Assembly: GCA_035714365.1 (NCBI GenBank)
Contig: DASTMB010000040.1
Span: 62,001 to 126,000, forward strand
DNA: 64,000 nt
Source of the DNA: Mycobacteriales bacterium
GTDB taxonomy: Bacteria; Actinomycetota; Actinomycetes; BP-191
Reading direction: 5' to 3'
The notes under the pieces: generated by a model
Told to the model about the DNA's origin: nothing
The model's input: the letters and a program-made list of their open reading frames with translations, nothing else
Databases searched by the model: none
Part shown: positions 32,597-42,319 of the stretch, in pieces
Layout: each line of letters begins with the position of its first letter
Numbering within the stretch: position 1 is the stretch's first letter
Program-made: the position numbers and the translations under genes

Positions 32597-34429
32597 TCAG
32601 GGCGAGAGCGTGCGCAGGTACGGCCAGTACGCCGGCGCGGTCGTCGCGTAGTCGTAGATGCTGCCGCCGATCGCGTCCGACTCCTTCGTGCCCCGCACGA
32701 AGTCCGCGACCTGCGCCGTCGTCACCAGGTCGCCGACGCCGCCGACCACGTGCACCGGCAGGCCGGTCCAGCGGCTGGACAGCGCGGCGTTCTCCTTGGT
32801 GTAGAGGTACGCGCAGTGGTGCGGGTTGCTCGGGCAGTCGCGCCGGTACGACCAGTACGCCATCGGCATGACGACGTCCGAGTACTGGCCGATGCCCGCC
32901 CACGGGAAGCCGGCCCAGCCGTTCGGGTTCAACGCCATGCCCGTCGGCGGCGGCGTGATCGCCGCGATCGGGTACCCCGGGCCGAGCTGGTCGCGGACCC
33001 GCCGCAGCTGCGTCACCACGTCCGCGTTGAACGCCGCCGTGCTCGCGCTCGCGCCCATGTACTCGATGTCCACGCCGATCGCGTCGAACCGGTGACCGGC
33101 CGGCGTGCGGTACCGCGCCGCCGCCACCGTCCGCGCCACGTCCCGGTCCAGGTACTCGCTGTAGCCCGGCAGGTACCAGCCCACCACGCGCAGGCCGTTC
33201 GCCTTCGCCGCGTCCAGCCACCGCGCCGTCGCCGGCATCACCGCTGACGGAGAGTTGTAGCGGGCCGTCTCGATGTAGAGGGTGCGCACGCCGTTCGCGC
33301 GCATCGTCGCCACCGCCTGCGCCACCGGCAACGACGTGTCGTACAGGTCGATCCACGCCCCCAGGTCGCGGAACGCCGCGATGCTCGGCCGCGCCTGCGT
33401 CCGCGCCACCACCCGCGTGCTCTGCGCCACCAGCACCGTCGCGTTCGCCTGGAACGCCGTCACCGCCAGCGCCGCGCCGCCCGCGCCCGGCGTCATGCTG
33501 CGTTCCGCCCACGCGTCGCCGCTGCGTTCGGCCAGCGCGGCGTTGCCCGCCGCCGTCGTCCACGTCACGAACACCCGCGGCCCCGACCCCACCACCCGCG
33601 GCGCGTGCCCGCCCGCCAGCGTGAGCGTGCGGCGTTGCCACGTCCCGGTGATGTCGTCGGCGTAGACGACGCGGCCCGCCTGCGTCCACGCCAGCAGCCG
33701 CTTCGTGCCGTACCCCGCGATCGACGGCTCGCCGCTGGCGCCGTCGTCGGTCATCCGCACCAGCGTCCACACGCCGTCCGTCGTACGGCCGCGGTACACG
33801 TTCGTCGTGCCGGCGACCGGGTCGTGCCGCTGCCACGCCAGCACGACGTTGCCGTCAGTCAGCCGCACCACCGACGGCTTGTCGTCGACGAACGTCCCCG
33901 GTGTGATCTGCTCCCGCCCCACCGTCGCGCGCATCGTGTGCGCCTGGAACAACGCCGCCCCGCCCGCCACGTCCTCCGACCACACCGCCCACCACCGGCC
34001 GTACGCGGCGGTCACGTCGCCGGAGCGCGGCTGCGTCGCCGAGAGGCGTTGCGAGGTGGCGTAGGTGCCGGTGTGCGAACGGACGCCCAGGCGCAGGCCG
34101 TCGCTCGCGCGGTAGAGGACGTACGTGCTGCCGCCGTCGTCCGCCACCGACAGCACCTCGCCGTAGTACGGCGAGAGCTGGCTGGCCCAGCGGCCGTCCC
34201 GGAGACGTTCGACGTAGGTGGGCCGGGTCGCGGTGCAGGTGCCGCCCTCGGGTCGCAGGAAGCCGCGGACCAGGCCGTCGCCGCCCGCCACCGCGTCGCC
34301 GCTCGTACGGGCCGCCGTGCAGCCGAGGCTCAGGGCGACGATCGGCGCCGAGGAGGTCCAGTACGCGGTCGCCGGGTGCGGCAGGGCGGCCGACGCCGCG
34401 AGCAGGGCCAGCGCCACGAGTCGCTTCAT
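32597..34429 (-). CDS. Secreted protein with beta-propeller-like N half and TIM-barrel-like C half
   Basis: A 610-residue exported protein with a signal peptide (RLVALALLAASAALPHPATA). Residues 40-340 consist of repeated blade-like strands (WASQLSPYYGEVLSVADDGG, GNVVLAWQRHD, RLLAWTQAGRVVYADD), resembling a propeller. Residues 350-610 look like a glycoside-hydrolase-type TIM barrel (TLYIETARYNSPSAVMPATA, LRVVGWYLPGY, FDAIGVDIEYMG, SDVVMPMAYWSY); the Asp/Glu in VDIEYMG are possible acid residues. A polysaccharide or cell-wall substrate is plausible but unproven. It is followed by the thrombospondin-repeat gene, perhaps in one transcript. Confidence 0.68.
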   Translation of the reverse strand: MKRLVALALLAASAALPHPATAYWTSSAPIVALSLGCTAARTSGDAVAGGDGLVRGFLRPEGGTCTATRPTYVERLRDGRWASQLSPYYGEVLSVADDGGSTYVLYRASDGLRLGVRSHTGTYATSQRLSATQPRSGDVTAAYGRWWAVWSEDVAGGAALFQAHTMRATVGREQITPGTFVDDKPSVVRLTDGNVVLAWQRHDPVAGTTNVYRGRTTDGVWTLVRMTDDGASGEPSIAGYGTKRLLAWTQAGRVVYADDITGTWQRRTLTLAGGHAPRVVGSGPRVFVTWTTAAGNAALAERSGDAWAERSMTPGAGGAALAVTAFQANATVLVAQSTRVVARTQARPSIAAFRDLGAWIDLYDTSLPVAQAVATMRANGVRTLYIETARYNSPSAVMPATARWLDAAKANGLRVVGWYLPGYSEYLDRDVARTVAAARYRTPAGHRFDAIGVDIEYMGASASTAAFNADVVTQLRRVRDQLGPGYPIAAITPPPTGMALNPNGWAGFPWAGIGQYSDVVMPMAYWSYRRDCPSNPHHCAYLYTKENAALSSRWTGLPVHVVGGVGDLVTTAQVADFVRGTKESDAIGGSIYDYATTAPAYWPYLRTLSP

Positions 34430-34546
34430 GCCTCGATGGAACTGCGGCGGTGGTGCCGCCGGGGCGGAATGGGCGATAGAGGGTGAAGCGTCACCCGGCG
34501 GTGAGGGTGCGTCGTCGGCGGGGGCGCTGCTGCGATGATGGCCGGC

Positions 34547-34633
34547 GGAGGGCTCGCCTAGTGGCCGATGGCGGCGGTCTTGAAAACCGCTACAGGTTCA
34601 CCCCTGTCGAGGGTTCGAATCCCTCGCCCTCCG
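34547..34633 (+). tRNA. tRNA-Ser(UGA)
   Basis: An 87-nt class II tRNA. The acceptor stem GGAGGGC pairs with GCCCTCC at 34626-34632, with discriminator G. The anticodon stem-loop GCGGTCTTGAAAACCGC gives anticodon TGA. There is a long variable arm (CTACAGGTTCACCCCTGT), and the T-arm is GAGGGTTCGAATCCCTC. CCA is not encoded. The 3' end is followed directly by the CTCTGACCTGCGG motif also found after tRNA-Ser(GCU), and by an integrase relic, marking it as an integration site. Confidence 0.95.
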
Positions 34634-34692
34634 CTCTGACCTGCGGCTTTGCTGTTTCGCTCGTCGGTCGGCCTCGGAAGGGGCCTCCGCGG

Positions 34693-34822
34693 TCACATCG
34701 CGGTCACCGACCCCTCGCGGGTGTGCGGCACCACGTTGGCGATGCGTAGCGCAGCCTCCCTCGCGACCGCCGGCAGGACGGCCGTGTAGAGGTTCGCGGT
34801 GATCGCCATCGTGGTCCGCAGG
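34693..34822 (-). pseudogene. Relic of a tyrosine recombinase C terminus
   Basis: The minus-strand frame ending at TGA 34693 reads RTTMAITANLYTAVLPAVAR and continues with EAALRIANVVPHTREGSVTA. This is the last part of a phage-type integrase, including the Tyr that normally attacks DNA (NLYTAVLP). Nothing upstream continues the gene: the HxxR and GH motifs are missing. It sits about 60 bp from tRNA-Ser(UGA) and shows that an element once integrated there. Confidence 0.7.
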
Positions 34823-34890
34823 CAACGCTATGGTCGTCGCACGCGCTCCGCTGGCTCTCGGTAGTCACTCGACCCAGACCTACGAGCGCA

Positions 34891-35967
34891 CTACGGGCGG
34901 ACGGCACGCCAATGAAGCGCATAACTGTGCGCTTTGACATCGAGGCCATTGTCGTCAATCCCGATACAGAGCGGGCCACCAAAGCCGCCGAAGTGGGTAA
35001 GTTGGGCCAGCATGGTTTCTAGATCTAGATTCCAAGCCTGGGCGACGCAGGCGAGGACGAATGCCTCTGGCTCTTTCTGGTGGCCATACCACCAGTATTC
35101 ACCTGACTTTTCGTACGCTGGGTCCGCGCCAAAGGTAGGCGCCCAAGTGGCGTCGAAACCCACGGCATCCGTTAGAACCTGCGGGTCACCGTACCTGCCC
35201 ATGGAAGAAATACCCAGCACGTTTGAGCTTAAGCGCATGGGTACATGTCCTTCCCTGCTCCAGAAGGCGAAGGGCTCACATTTAAGGTCAGCATGCACGA
35301 CGAAACTATTAATTGCAATGATCTCGTTTCGGGCAGCGGCCCACTCTCGTACTTCCTCAGGCGTCATATAGGTGTCACCATTATAACAGACATGGATGCC
35401 GTCCATGCGCGCCTTAAGCGATATCAAGAAGTTCACTCCGATATCGCCCTCCGCGTTGTGCATATTAAGTTCGGGCCGCCATATCTCGGCCTGCTCGTTT
35501 GCCCATGCCTCAATCGCCGAAGCAGGTGCAGAGACCCGTCCTTGGCCGCGGTCCGCAGTCGTCGGCTTACCCAACAGGATTCCGGTGATCCCTCCGACAT
35601 TCTCAACTCGCAGGCCGCCAGCAACGATGACACCATCCAACTGCAGGACCGAGCCGTCCGGGCACCTCACCGCTGGCGGGCTCGGAGCCATCGCCACCCG
35701 CCCGACCAGGTCGTCGCCCTCCCGTATCTCACGCACCGCGGCGGCGACATCAGCAACTGGCACGTGGGCGTTAGGGAAGTAGATCTGCTTTTCGTCCAAC
35801 CGTAACCGTTCTAGGAGGCTTTCTGCAGGGATTGTCGACCAGTCATTACCAGATACGGCAATTTCCATTGGTTCATCACCCTCTGCCGCCCGGAGATCGC
35901 AAGCTAGGGCCGGCGCTAACCAGGCGCACAACTTTCGCAGCGAGGCGTGGATACGGTACCCCGCCAC
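34891..35967 (-). pseudogene. C-terminal part of a frameshifted HD/HSP90-like ATPase protein
   Basis: A frame of about 358 codons that continues the protein interrupted at 35916. Its first residues (GYRIHASLRKLCAWLAPALA) follow naturally on the HSP90-like ATPase part if one G is restored in the GGGG run of CGGGGTACC near 35957. The rest is an unrecognised mixed alpha/beta region with well-kept composition (WSTIPAESLLERLRLDEKQI; GEYWWYGHQKEPEAFVLACV). The GTG where this frame could start has no Shine-Dalgarno. Either a -1 slip or a true indel is possible. GC is clearly lower than in flanking core genes, suggesting horizontal acquisition. Confidence 0.7.
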
Positions 35968-37607
35968 GTCAGAAGGCCACCTTCATCGCGGGGGGCCGTT
36001 TTCAGCCTCACCGAAATGACGGTCCCACCGGAATGCCGTTGCTCGCTTGCCGTTGCAGGACGCAGGATTGGCCGTGACTTCAATCCTTGTTCGAACTCGA
36101 GCACACGCGTTGCCGACGAGGCTTCGTCGTAACGACGCGTCGTTACGCGTACCTGGTCCCCGAGCATGAACACTGAAAAAAAGCCGATTCCGTACTGGCC
36201 AATCGACCTGAAGTTTCCCGCCGCTAGTCCGGGCGTCTCTCGCCGCATCAACTGGGATCCCCAGTAGCTTCGGCCAAAGTCGAGCAGTGGCCCCACCATT
36301 ACGGCCTCCGACATGCCGATGCCAGAATCGGCGACATCCAACCACCACACGTCTTCTTCCTGGCGAAGGGCCACGTCGACTGGCTGAGGTGGGACTCCTA
36401 ATGCAGCATGCAGGGCAAGCGTGGCGTCCGTGGCATTCTGTATCAGTTCACGAAGTGCGACATGTGGCTGGTCGCCGTAAAGTTCCTTCCCTCCAAGCAT
36501 TCGCACTAGAAGACCTACATTGCTCACGACTACGCGGGAATCTACGGGTGTCCATCCTACCGTCGGGACAAGTGAACTGAGTCGCGTTGGTCCGTCAGCG
36601 CCCTTGACGTTGCGTGCCGCGAAGCGGTCACGAGAGCGTTCCGCGAGCAGGTTGTCCACGCCGTGCAACTCACGATCGATCATCTGTAGGGTCTCGAAGC
36701 ACAACCACCATGCAGGCGCTTCATCCAGCCTGAACGGTGTCGAAGCCGTATAGACGAGTCGATCGTCTTCCCTGCGGGGCCTTTGGAGATGGCCCTGGAA
36801 GGCCCAATGCTCATCGGAGCCGCCGCCGGGACGCCTAATAACTCGAAGGAATGCTGGGGCACGTCTCGCATCGATGTGAGCGGCGTCTGATGTACGTAAG
36901 AGGCACGCCAGCTTCAACGGATCCACCGTCCACGCGTCGGGGACGGTGACAGGTGCACCGAGGATTGGGCCAGAGAACTTGTCGGCCATCGCGTCGACGG
37001 ACCACCAATGGCTGGCGGCGAGCTGGCCGATTAGATGGCCGTAGGTGTTGCGCAGGTCTGTGTCATCAATTAACTGGTACCGCTCGCCAGACCCCTGCGC
37101 AGTCCAACTAATAAGAGCGAGATCAGCTGCGTGCAGCGCGTGCTTCTCGCGAAGGGCAACCTCCTTGGCCGTCCGTAACGCGTCAGGCGGAGGATCCTGA
37201 AGGTCCTCGGGTGTAGGACTGGTGCCATAGATGTCGCGAAACGTGGCCGCCAGGATATCGTTCCAATCTGGCTGAGCAATTAGGTCCGCAATACCGCCGG
37301 GCCATGCGGCAAGGCCCATCCCAAGGTCATGAATAAGGAAAGCCCCGCCTAGCACGAAAGCTTCGGTTGGCGTCAGAGAGATTGACGGACCTGCGATTAG
37401 GTCCGCCATGTCCCACAGAGCGTCGAGGTGCGTTACGTCATGCACGGTATAGTCTCGGAGGTCGCTCGGGATCTCGGCAGCCAGAAGAGCGGCCGATTCG
37501 CGAAAACGGTGATACGCTACCCTTAACCAATCACGCTCGGTAGCGTGAGGTCCAGTTGCGCCGAGCGAATCAAGCCAAAGGTGTGTTTCTTCGAATCCGA
37601 AGGGCAC
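35916..37607 (-). pseudogene. HD-domain plus HSP90-like ATPase, N-terminal part, frameshifted
   Basis: 563 codons from GTG 37607, chosen because GGGAGA precedes it and the protein opens with PFGFEETHLWLDSLGA, where relatives begin. Residues 45-250 hold an HD-type phosphohydrolase (VHDVTHLDALWDMADLIAG and GGAFLIHDLGMGLAAW supply the His and HD). Residues 380-540 are a GHKL ATPase: ALRELIQNATDATLA (N-box), VADSGIGMSEAVM and GQYGIGFFSVFML (glycine loops). The frame is lost soon after VISVRLKTAP, and a second frame continues the protein. The low-GC setting beside an integrase relic and tRNA suggests a defence-island type gene. Its activity is unknown. Confidence 0.75.
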
Positions 37608-37851
37608 GGCATCTCCCGTCCGTCCAAGACTGCGCTGTGTAACTCGCATCGAGCATAGCCCCATCGGGGGTGCGGCCGGACTGGATAGGCGCGCTGTGGC
37701 CAAATGCAGCAATTGATCAGCGGTCGATCGAAAACTCCGCGTGCCCAGTAGCCAGCGGCGCGCGCGGTAACCTTCGCTTCACTCGTACAGCACCGGTACG
37801 TCGTAGTCGACATCCCGGTAGGGCCATGGACACCAGCCCGCCGCCATCACG
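37608..37851. other. Intergenic junction between low-GC island and core DNA
   Basis: 244 bp with no convincing ORF. Base composition changes across it from island-like to core-like, so the right boundary of the element at tRNA-Ser(UGA) probably lies here. I could not find a clear repeat of the tRNA 3' end, so the exact attachment junction is unresolved. Confidence 0.35.
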
Positions 37852-38967
37852 TCAGCCGCGGACGGGGACGCGCCACGTCACGACGGTGCCGCCGGTCTCG
37901 CCGGGCTCGACGGTGCAGGAGCCGCCGAGCACCTCGGCGCGTTCGGTGAGGTTCGACAGGCCGAGGCCGCCGGGGCGCGTCGCGGAGACGCCGACGCCGT
38001 CGTCGGTGACCCGCAGCACGACGTCGTCCCCCTCGACCGCCACCTCCACGACGACGCGGGACGCCTTGGCGTGGCGGGCTGCGTTGGTCAGCGCCTCGCG
38101 CAGCGCGGCGAGCAGGTGGTCGCCGACCGCCTCCGGCACGACGGAGTCGACCAGGCCGTCGAACGCCACGCGCGGCGCGAAGCCGAGCGCGTTCTCGGAA
38201 CGCTGCGCGAGCCGCAGCACGTCCGCGCGCAGCCCCTGCTCGCCGCGGTCGGCGGTCTGCAACGCGAAGATGGTCGAACGGATGTCGCGCATGGTGGTGT
38301 CGAGGTCGTCGATGGCGCCACGGATGCGTTCGGTGACCTCGGGCTTCACGGCGTACCGCAACGTCGCGGTCAGCGTCATGCCGGTCGCGTAGAGGCGCTG
38401 GATCACGGTGTCGTGCAGGTCGCGCGCGATGCGTTCGCGGTCCTCGAGGATCGCGACGTCGCGGACGCGCGCGTGCAGGCGGGCGTTGTCGATGGCGACG
38501 CCGGCGACTGCGGCGAGGCCGACGACCAGCTCCTCGTCGGCGGCGGTGAACGCCGGCGCGCCCTGCTTCTCGGTGAGGTACAGGTTGCCGAAGACGCGCT
38601 CGCGCACGAGCACGGGGACGCCGAGGAACGAGTGCATCGGCGGGTGGTTCGGCGGGAAGCCGTAGGAGTCGGCGTGGGCGCCGATGTCGTCGAGGCGCAC
38701 CGGCTTCGGGTCCCAGATGAGCAGGCCGAGCAGGCCGTGCCCCTCGGGCGGCGGGCCGATCTTCGCGATGTCGTCGGCGGAGATGCCGACGGTGATGAAG
38801 CGTTCCAGCCGCTGGTCCTCGCCGAGCACGCCGAGCGCGCCGTACCGCGCGCCCGCGAGCACGCACGCGGACGCCACGATGCGTTCCAGCGCCTCCGGCA
38901 GGCTGAGGCCCGACGCGACGGGGAGAATGGCGTCGAGCAGTCGCCGCAGCTCGTCGTTGCCGCCCAC
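37852..38967 (-). CDS. DevS-like GAF sensor histidine kinase (one GAF)
   Basis: A 371-residue soluble kinase. Residues 25-165 are a GAF domain very like the DevS/DosT type ([20 protein letters not shown], then [20 protein letters not shown] and FGNLYLTEK). The HisKA_3 dimerisation helix has the H-box [19 protein letters not shown] near residue 185, and the ATPase domain has [13 protein letters not shown] and [17 protein letters not shown]. Mycobacterial DevS/DosT carry two GAFs; only one is present here, so heme-based hypoxia sensing is uncertain. A TAGAGT -10 element seven bases before GTG 38967 suggests a leaderless mRNA. It is divergent from the response regulator across 12 bp. Confidence 0.88.
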   Translation of the reverse strand: MGGNDELRRLLDAILPVASGLSLPEALERIVASACVLAGARYGALGVLGEDQRLERFITVGISADDIAKIGPPPEGHGLLGLLIWDPKPVRLDDIGAHADSYGFPPNHPPMHSFLGVPVLVRERVFGNLYLTEKQGAPAFTAADEELVVGLAAVAGVAIDNARLHARVRDVAILEDRERIARDLHDTVIQRLYATGMTLTATLRYAVKPEVTERIRGAIDDLDTTMRDIRSTIFALQTADRGEQGLRADVLRLAQRSENALGFAPRVAFDGLVDSVVPEAVGDHLLAALREALTNAARHAKASRVVVEVAVEGDDVVLRVTDDGVGVSATRPGGLGLSNLTERAEVLGGSCTVEPGETGGTVVTWRVPVRG

Positions 38968-38979
38968 GGGAGGGACTCT

Positions 38980-39630
38980 ATGGATCCGATCCGGGTCGTG
39001 CTCGTCGACGACCACGAGGTGGTGCGGCGCGGCGTGCGCGAGCTGCTCTCGGTCGAGGACGACATCGAGGTCGTCGGCGAGGCCGGGACGGTGTCGGAGG
39101 CGGAGGCGCGCATCCCGGCGCTGCGTCCGGACATCGCGGTGCTCGACGTGCGGCTCCCCGACGGCAACGGTGTCGCGCTCTGCCGCGAGCTGCGGTCGCG
39201 GATGCCGGAGCTCAACGTCCTCATGCTCACGTCGTTCTCCGACGACGACGCGCTGTTCGACGCGATCCTCGCGGGCGCGGCCGGCTACGTGCTGAAGCAG
39301 ATCCGCGGCGACGACCTGGTCGACGCGGTGCGCACGGTCGGCCGCGGCGGGTCGTTGCTCGACCCGGGCGTGACGGCGCAGGTGCTCGAACGCCTCCGCA
39401 ACCCCCCGGTGGAGGACCCGCGGCTGGCCGAGCTGACCGGGCAGGAACGCCGCATCCTCGAGCTGATCGCGGAGGGGCTGACCAACCGGCAGATCGGCGA
39501 GCGGATGTTCCTCGCCGAGAAGACGGTGAAGAACTACGTGTCCAGCCTGCTCGCCAAGCTCGGGCTGGAACGCCGCACCCAGGCCGCCGTCTACGGCGCC
39601 TCGCTGCTGGAGCGCGCGAAGGACGAGTAG
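38980..39630 (+). CDS. DevR/DosR-like NarL-family response regulator
   Basis: A 216-residue regulator. The receiver has the acidic pair D10/D11, phosphoacceptor D56 ([11 protein letters not shown]) and Lys in [13 protein letters not shown] near 106. The C-terminal LuxR-type HTH is complete ([20 protein letters not shown], then [20 protein letters not shown]). The [18 protein letters not shown] linker and overall length match mycobacterial DevR. GGGAGGG precedes the ATG with good spacing. It is divergent from the kinase. DevR-box-like palindromes lie immediately downstream, before the multicopper oxidase gene, consistent with a local regulon. Confidence 0.9.
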   Translation: MDPIRVVLVDDHEVVRRGVRELLSVEDDIEVVGEAGTVSEAEARIPALRPDIAVLDVRLPDGNGVALCRELRSRMPELNVLMLTSFSDDDALFDAILAGAAGYVLKQIRGDDLVDAVRTVGRGGSLLDPGVTAQVLERLRNPPVEDPRLAELTGQERRILELIAEGLTNRQIGERMFLAEKTVKNYVSSLLAKLGLERRTQAAVYGASLLERAKDE

Positions 39631-39641
39631 CCCGGCACGCC

Positions 39642-39677
39642 GGGACCATCGTCCCGCGGGGTCGGGACGCCGTGCCC
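39642..39677 (+). promoter_or_regulatory. Tandem DevR-box-like palindromes before the copper oxidase gene
   Basis: GGGACCATCGTCCC (39642-39655) is a perfect 5+5 palindrome matching the core GGGAC-N4-GTCCC of the mycobacterial DevR/DosR box. A second, weaker copy GGGACGCCGTGCCC lies at 39664-39677. Their starts are 22 bp apart, two helical turns, as in tandem DosR sites. They lie about 67-102 bp upstream of the ATG at 39744 and 12 bp after the DevR-like gene. Confidence 0.7.
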
Positions 39678-39743
39678 TGCGAACGCGCCCCCCGCACGAC
39701 GCACGATCGGGTCATCACCCGACGAGTCATGAGGAACGCAGCA

Positions 39744-41087
39744 ATGTCCAGCAACGCCACCGTTCTCGCCGCCGCCGCGCTCGCCGTGGTCGCGGCCGTC
39801 CCCGCCGTCGCCGTCGCGCGCGGCAACCACCGCGGCGCCGCGGTCACGTCACACAAGGCGCACACCGCCGCGCCGGCCGCGAAGGAGAGCAGCGCCGGCG
39901 TCTCGCTCGGCGAGATGTTCGTCAAGCCCTCGCTGACCTCGCTCGGCGCCGGCCGGATCGTGTTCCAGGTGAAGAACGACGGCGCCGTCCCCCACGCGCT
40001 CGCCGTCGACGGCTACGCGGAACGCACCGGCGACCTGGCCGCGGGCGCGACCGGCACCGTGACGTTGGACGACGTGCCGGAGGGCACGACGTTGACGCTG
40101 TTCTGCCCGGTCCCCGGCCACCGCGAGGCGGGCATGCGGGCGACGGTGACGGTCGGCCACGACACGAGCGGGATGGCCGGCATGCCCGGCATGACCACCG
40201 CGCCCGGCGCGCCGATCGACTTCAACGCGATGGACTCGGCGATGCGCGAACGCACCAAGATGTTCCCCGCCAAGACGGCGGGCGTGGGCGCGCAGCCGCT
40301 GGCGCCCAAGGTCCTCGCCGACGGCACCAAGGAGTTCACGCTCGTCGCGAAGATCGTGAAGTGGGAGGTCGAGCCCGGCCGGACGGTCGACGCCTGGACC
40401 TACAACGGCACCGTTCCCGGCCCGACCATCAAGGTGGACGTCGGCGACAAGGTGAAGGTGGTCCTGCGCAACGACCTGCCGGAGTCGACGGCGCTGCACT
40501 TCCACGGCGTGCGGGTGCCGATCTCGCAGGACGGCGTGCCGGACATCACGCAGGAGCCGGTCAAGCCGCACGGGACGTTCACGTACGCGTTCACCGCGAC
40601 GCGGCCGGCGGTCGGCATGTACCACTCGCACCACGACGCCGTGAAGCAGGTGCCGAACGGTCTGGCCGGCACGTTCCTCGTCGGCGAGATGCCGGTGCCG
40701 AAGGGCGTGCGGGTAAGCCAGGAGCTGCCGATGGTGCTGGACGACTCGGGCGTGATCGGGTTCGCGCTGAACGGCAAGTCGTTCCCGGCGACGGCGCCGA
40801 TCGTCGCGAAGCGGGGCGAGTGGGTCGAGGTCCACTACCTGAACGAGGGCGCGGCGATCCACCCGATGCACCTGCACGGCCTGGACCAGCTCGTCGTCGC
40901 GAAGGACGGGTTCCCGGTGCCCCAGCCGTACTACGCGGACACGGTGCTGGTCGCGCCGGGCGAGCGGTACACGGTGCTGGTGAAGGCCGAGCTGCCCGGC
41001 ACCTGGGCATGGCACTGCCACATCCTCAGCCATGCCGAGAACGAGCAGGGCATGTTCGGCATGGTCACCGCGATAGTGGTCACATAG
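39744..41087 (+). CDS. Secreted multicopper oxidase with N-terminal cupredoxin domain
   Basis: A 447-residue exported cuproprotein. A signal peptide (VLAAAALAVVAAVPAVAVAR) precedes a plastocyanin-like domain with the type 1 copper loop FCPVPGHREAGM near residue 115. After a Met-rich linker (SGMAGMPGMT), two cupredoxin domains of the laccase/two-domain type carry ALHFHGVRV, MYHSHHDAV, HPMHLHGLDQ and HCHILSHAENEQGM, the type 2/3 and type 1 ligands. It should oxidise substrates or Cu(I) outside the membrane; a nitrite-reductase-like role is an alternative. The start at 39744 follows GAGGAA. An upstream ATG (39729) is possible. It is regulated from DevR-type boxes. Confidence 0.88.
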   Translation: MSSNATVLAAAALAVVAAVPAVAVARGNHRGAAVTSHKAHTAAPAAKESSAGVSLGEMFVKPSLTSLGAGRIVFQVKNDGAVPHALAVDGYAERTGDLAAGATGTVTLDDVPEGTTLTLFCPVPGHREAGMRATVTVGHDTSGMAGMPGMTTAPGAPIDFNAMDSAMRERTKMFPAKTAGVGAQPLAPKVLADGTKEFTLVAKIVKWEVEPGRTVDAWTYNGTVPGPTIKVDVGDKVKVVLRNDLPESTALHFHGVRVPISQDGVPDITQEPVKPHGTFTYAFTATRPAVGMYHSHHDAVKQVPNGLAGTFLVGEMPVPKGVRVSQELPMVLDDSGVIGFALNGKSFPATAPIVAKRGEWVEVHYLNEGAAIHPMHLHGLDQLVVAKDGFPVPQPYYADTVLVAPGERYTVLVKAELPGTWAWHCHILSHAENEQGMFGMVTAIVVT

Positions 41088-41092
41088 CCGGT

Positions 41093-42319
41093 ATGGAAAC
41101 CGTCTCGCCGGAACGCCTGGCGGCCGCGGCCTCGCGGCTGCCGGGCGTTCCGCGCGTCGTGGCGAGCGGCAACGCCGCCGCGCCGCTGCCGTTGCTGCGC
41201 GCCATCGACGCGGCGTTGCCCCGGTGGCGGCTGCACATGCTCAACGCCCCGCCCGGCATCCCGGCGCGCGACGGCGTGCGGCTGGAGACGGCGTTCGTCG
41301 GGACCGGCATGCGCGACCGGCCGGAGCTCGACTACATCCCCTCGCGGCTGTCGCTGGTGCCGCCGCTGTTCCGCGACCAGCGCCCGCCGGACGTCGTCGT
41401 GCTGCACACGTCCACCCCGCGCAACGGCCACCTGTCGATGGGCTGCGAGGTGAACGTGCTGCCCGCGGCCGTGGAGGCGGTCCGCGCGCGCGGCGGCCTG
41501 GTCGTCGCGCAGGTCAACCCGCGGATGCCGTACACGTTCGGCGACGGCGAGCTGCACGTGGACGACGTCGACCTCGCGGTCGAGGTGGACGAGCCGCTGC
41601 CGGCGCCGGCGCCGCGCGAGCCGGACGAGTGCAGCCGCGAGATCGCCGACCGGGTGGCGGCGCTGGTGCGCGAGGGCGCGACGTTGCAGATGGGCATCGG
41701 CGCGGTGCCGGACGCGACGCTGGCGGCGGTCCGCCACCAGCGCGGGCTGCGCGTCTGGTCGGAGATGTTCAGCGACGGCGTCCTCGAGCTCGAACGCCGC
41801 GGTGCCCTGGACGACGCGACGCCGATCACGGCGTCGTTCCTCGCTGGCTCGGCGGAGCTGATGGCCTGGGTCGACCGCAACCCGCGGGTGCGGATGCTGC
41901 GCACCGAGCGCGCCAACGACCCCGGCCGCATCGCGCGCCAGCCGCACATGACCAGCGTGAACACCGCCATGCAGGTCGACCTCTACGCGCAGGCGAACGC
42001 GTCGTACCGGCGCGGGCGGATCTACTCCGGCTTCGGCGGCCAGACCGACTTCATCGTCGGTGCGCTGCACTCGCCGGGCGGCCGCGCGATCGTCGCGCTC
42101 GCGTCGTGGCACGCCGCGTCGGACACGTCGACGATCGTGCCGCGGCTGGAGCAGCCGTCGACGTCGTTCCAGCACAGCCACGTCGTGACCGAGCACGGCG
42201 CCGCCACGATCTGGGGCTGCACCGACCGCGAGCAGGCCGCGCAGCTCGTCGGCGTCGCGGCGCACCCGCGGGCGCGGGAGTCGTTGCGCGCCGCCGCCGC
42301 CGAGCGCGGCCTGGTCTAG
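41093..42319 (+). CDS. Acetyl-CoA hydrolase/4-hydroxybutyrate CoA-transferase family
   Basis: A 408-residue CoA-transferase-fold protein starting 5 bp after the oxidase stop. The C-terminal half has the family motifs LQMGIGAVPDATLA near residue 195, the segment WSEMFSDGVLEL, and IYSGFGGQTDFIVGA near 308. The active-site Glu expected in the VTEHGAATIWG segment near 365 is present. It would hydrolyse acetyl-CoA or swap CoA among short acyl groups. Co-transcription with a copper oxidase under DevR-like sites suggests a role in metabolic adaptation to low oxygen, though this is inference. Confidence 0.88.
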   Translation: METVSPERLAAAASRLPGVPRVVASGNAAAPLPLLRAIDAALPRWRLHMLNAPPGIPARDGVRLETAFVGTGMRDRPELDYIPSRLSLVPPLFRDQRPPDVVVLHTSTPRNGHLSMGCEVNVLPAAVEAVRARGGLVVAQVNPRMPYTFGDGELHVDDVDLAVEVDEPLPAPAPREPDECSREIADRVAALVREGATLQMGIGAVPDATLAAVRHQRGLRVWSEMFSDGVLELERRGALDDATPITASFLAGSAELMAWVDRNPRVRMLRTERANDPGRIARQPHMTSVNTAMQVDLYAQANASYRRGRIYSGFGGQTDFIVGALHSPGGRAIVALASWHAASDTSTIVPRLEQPSTSFQHSHVVTEHGAATIWGCTDREQAAQLVGVAAHPRARESLRAAAAERGLV

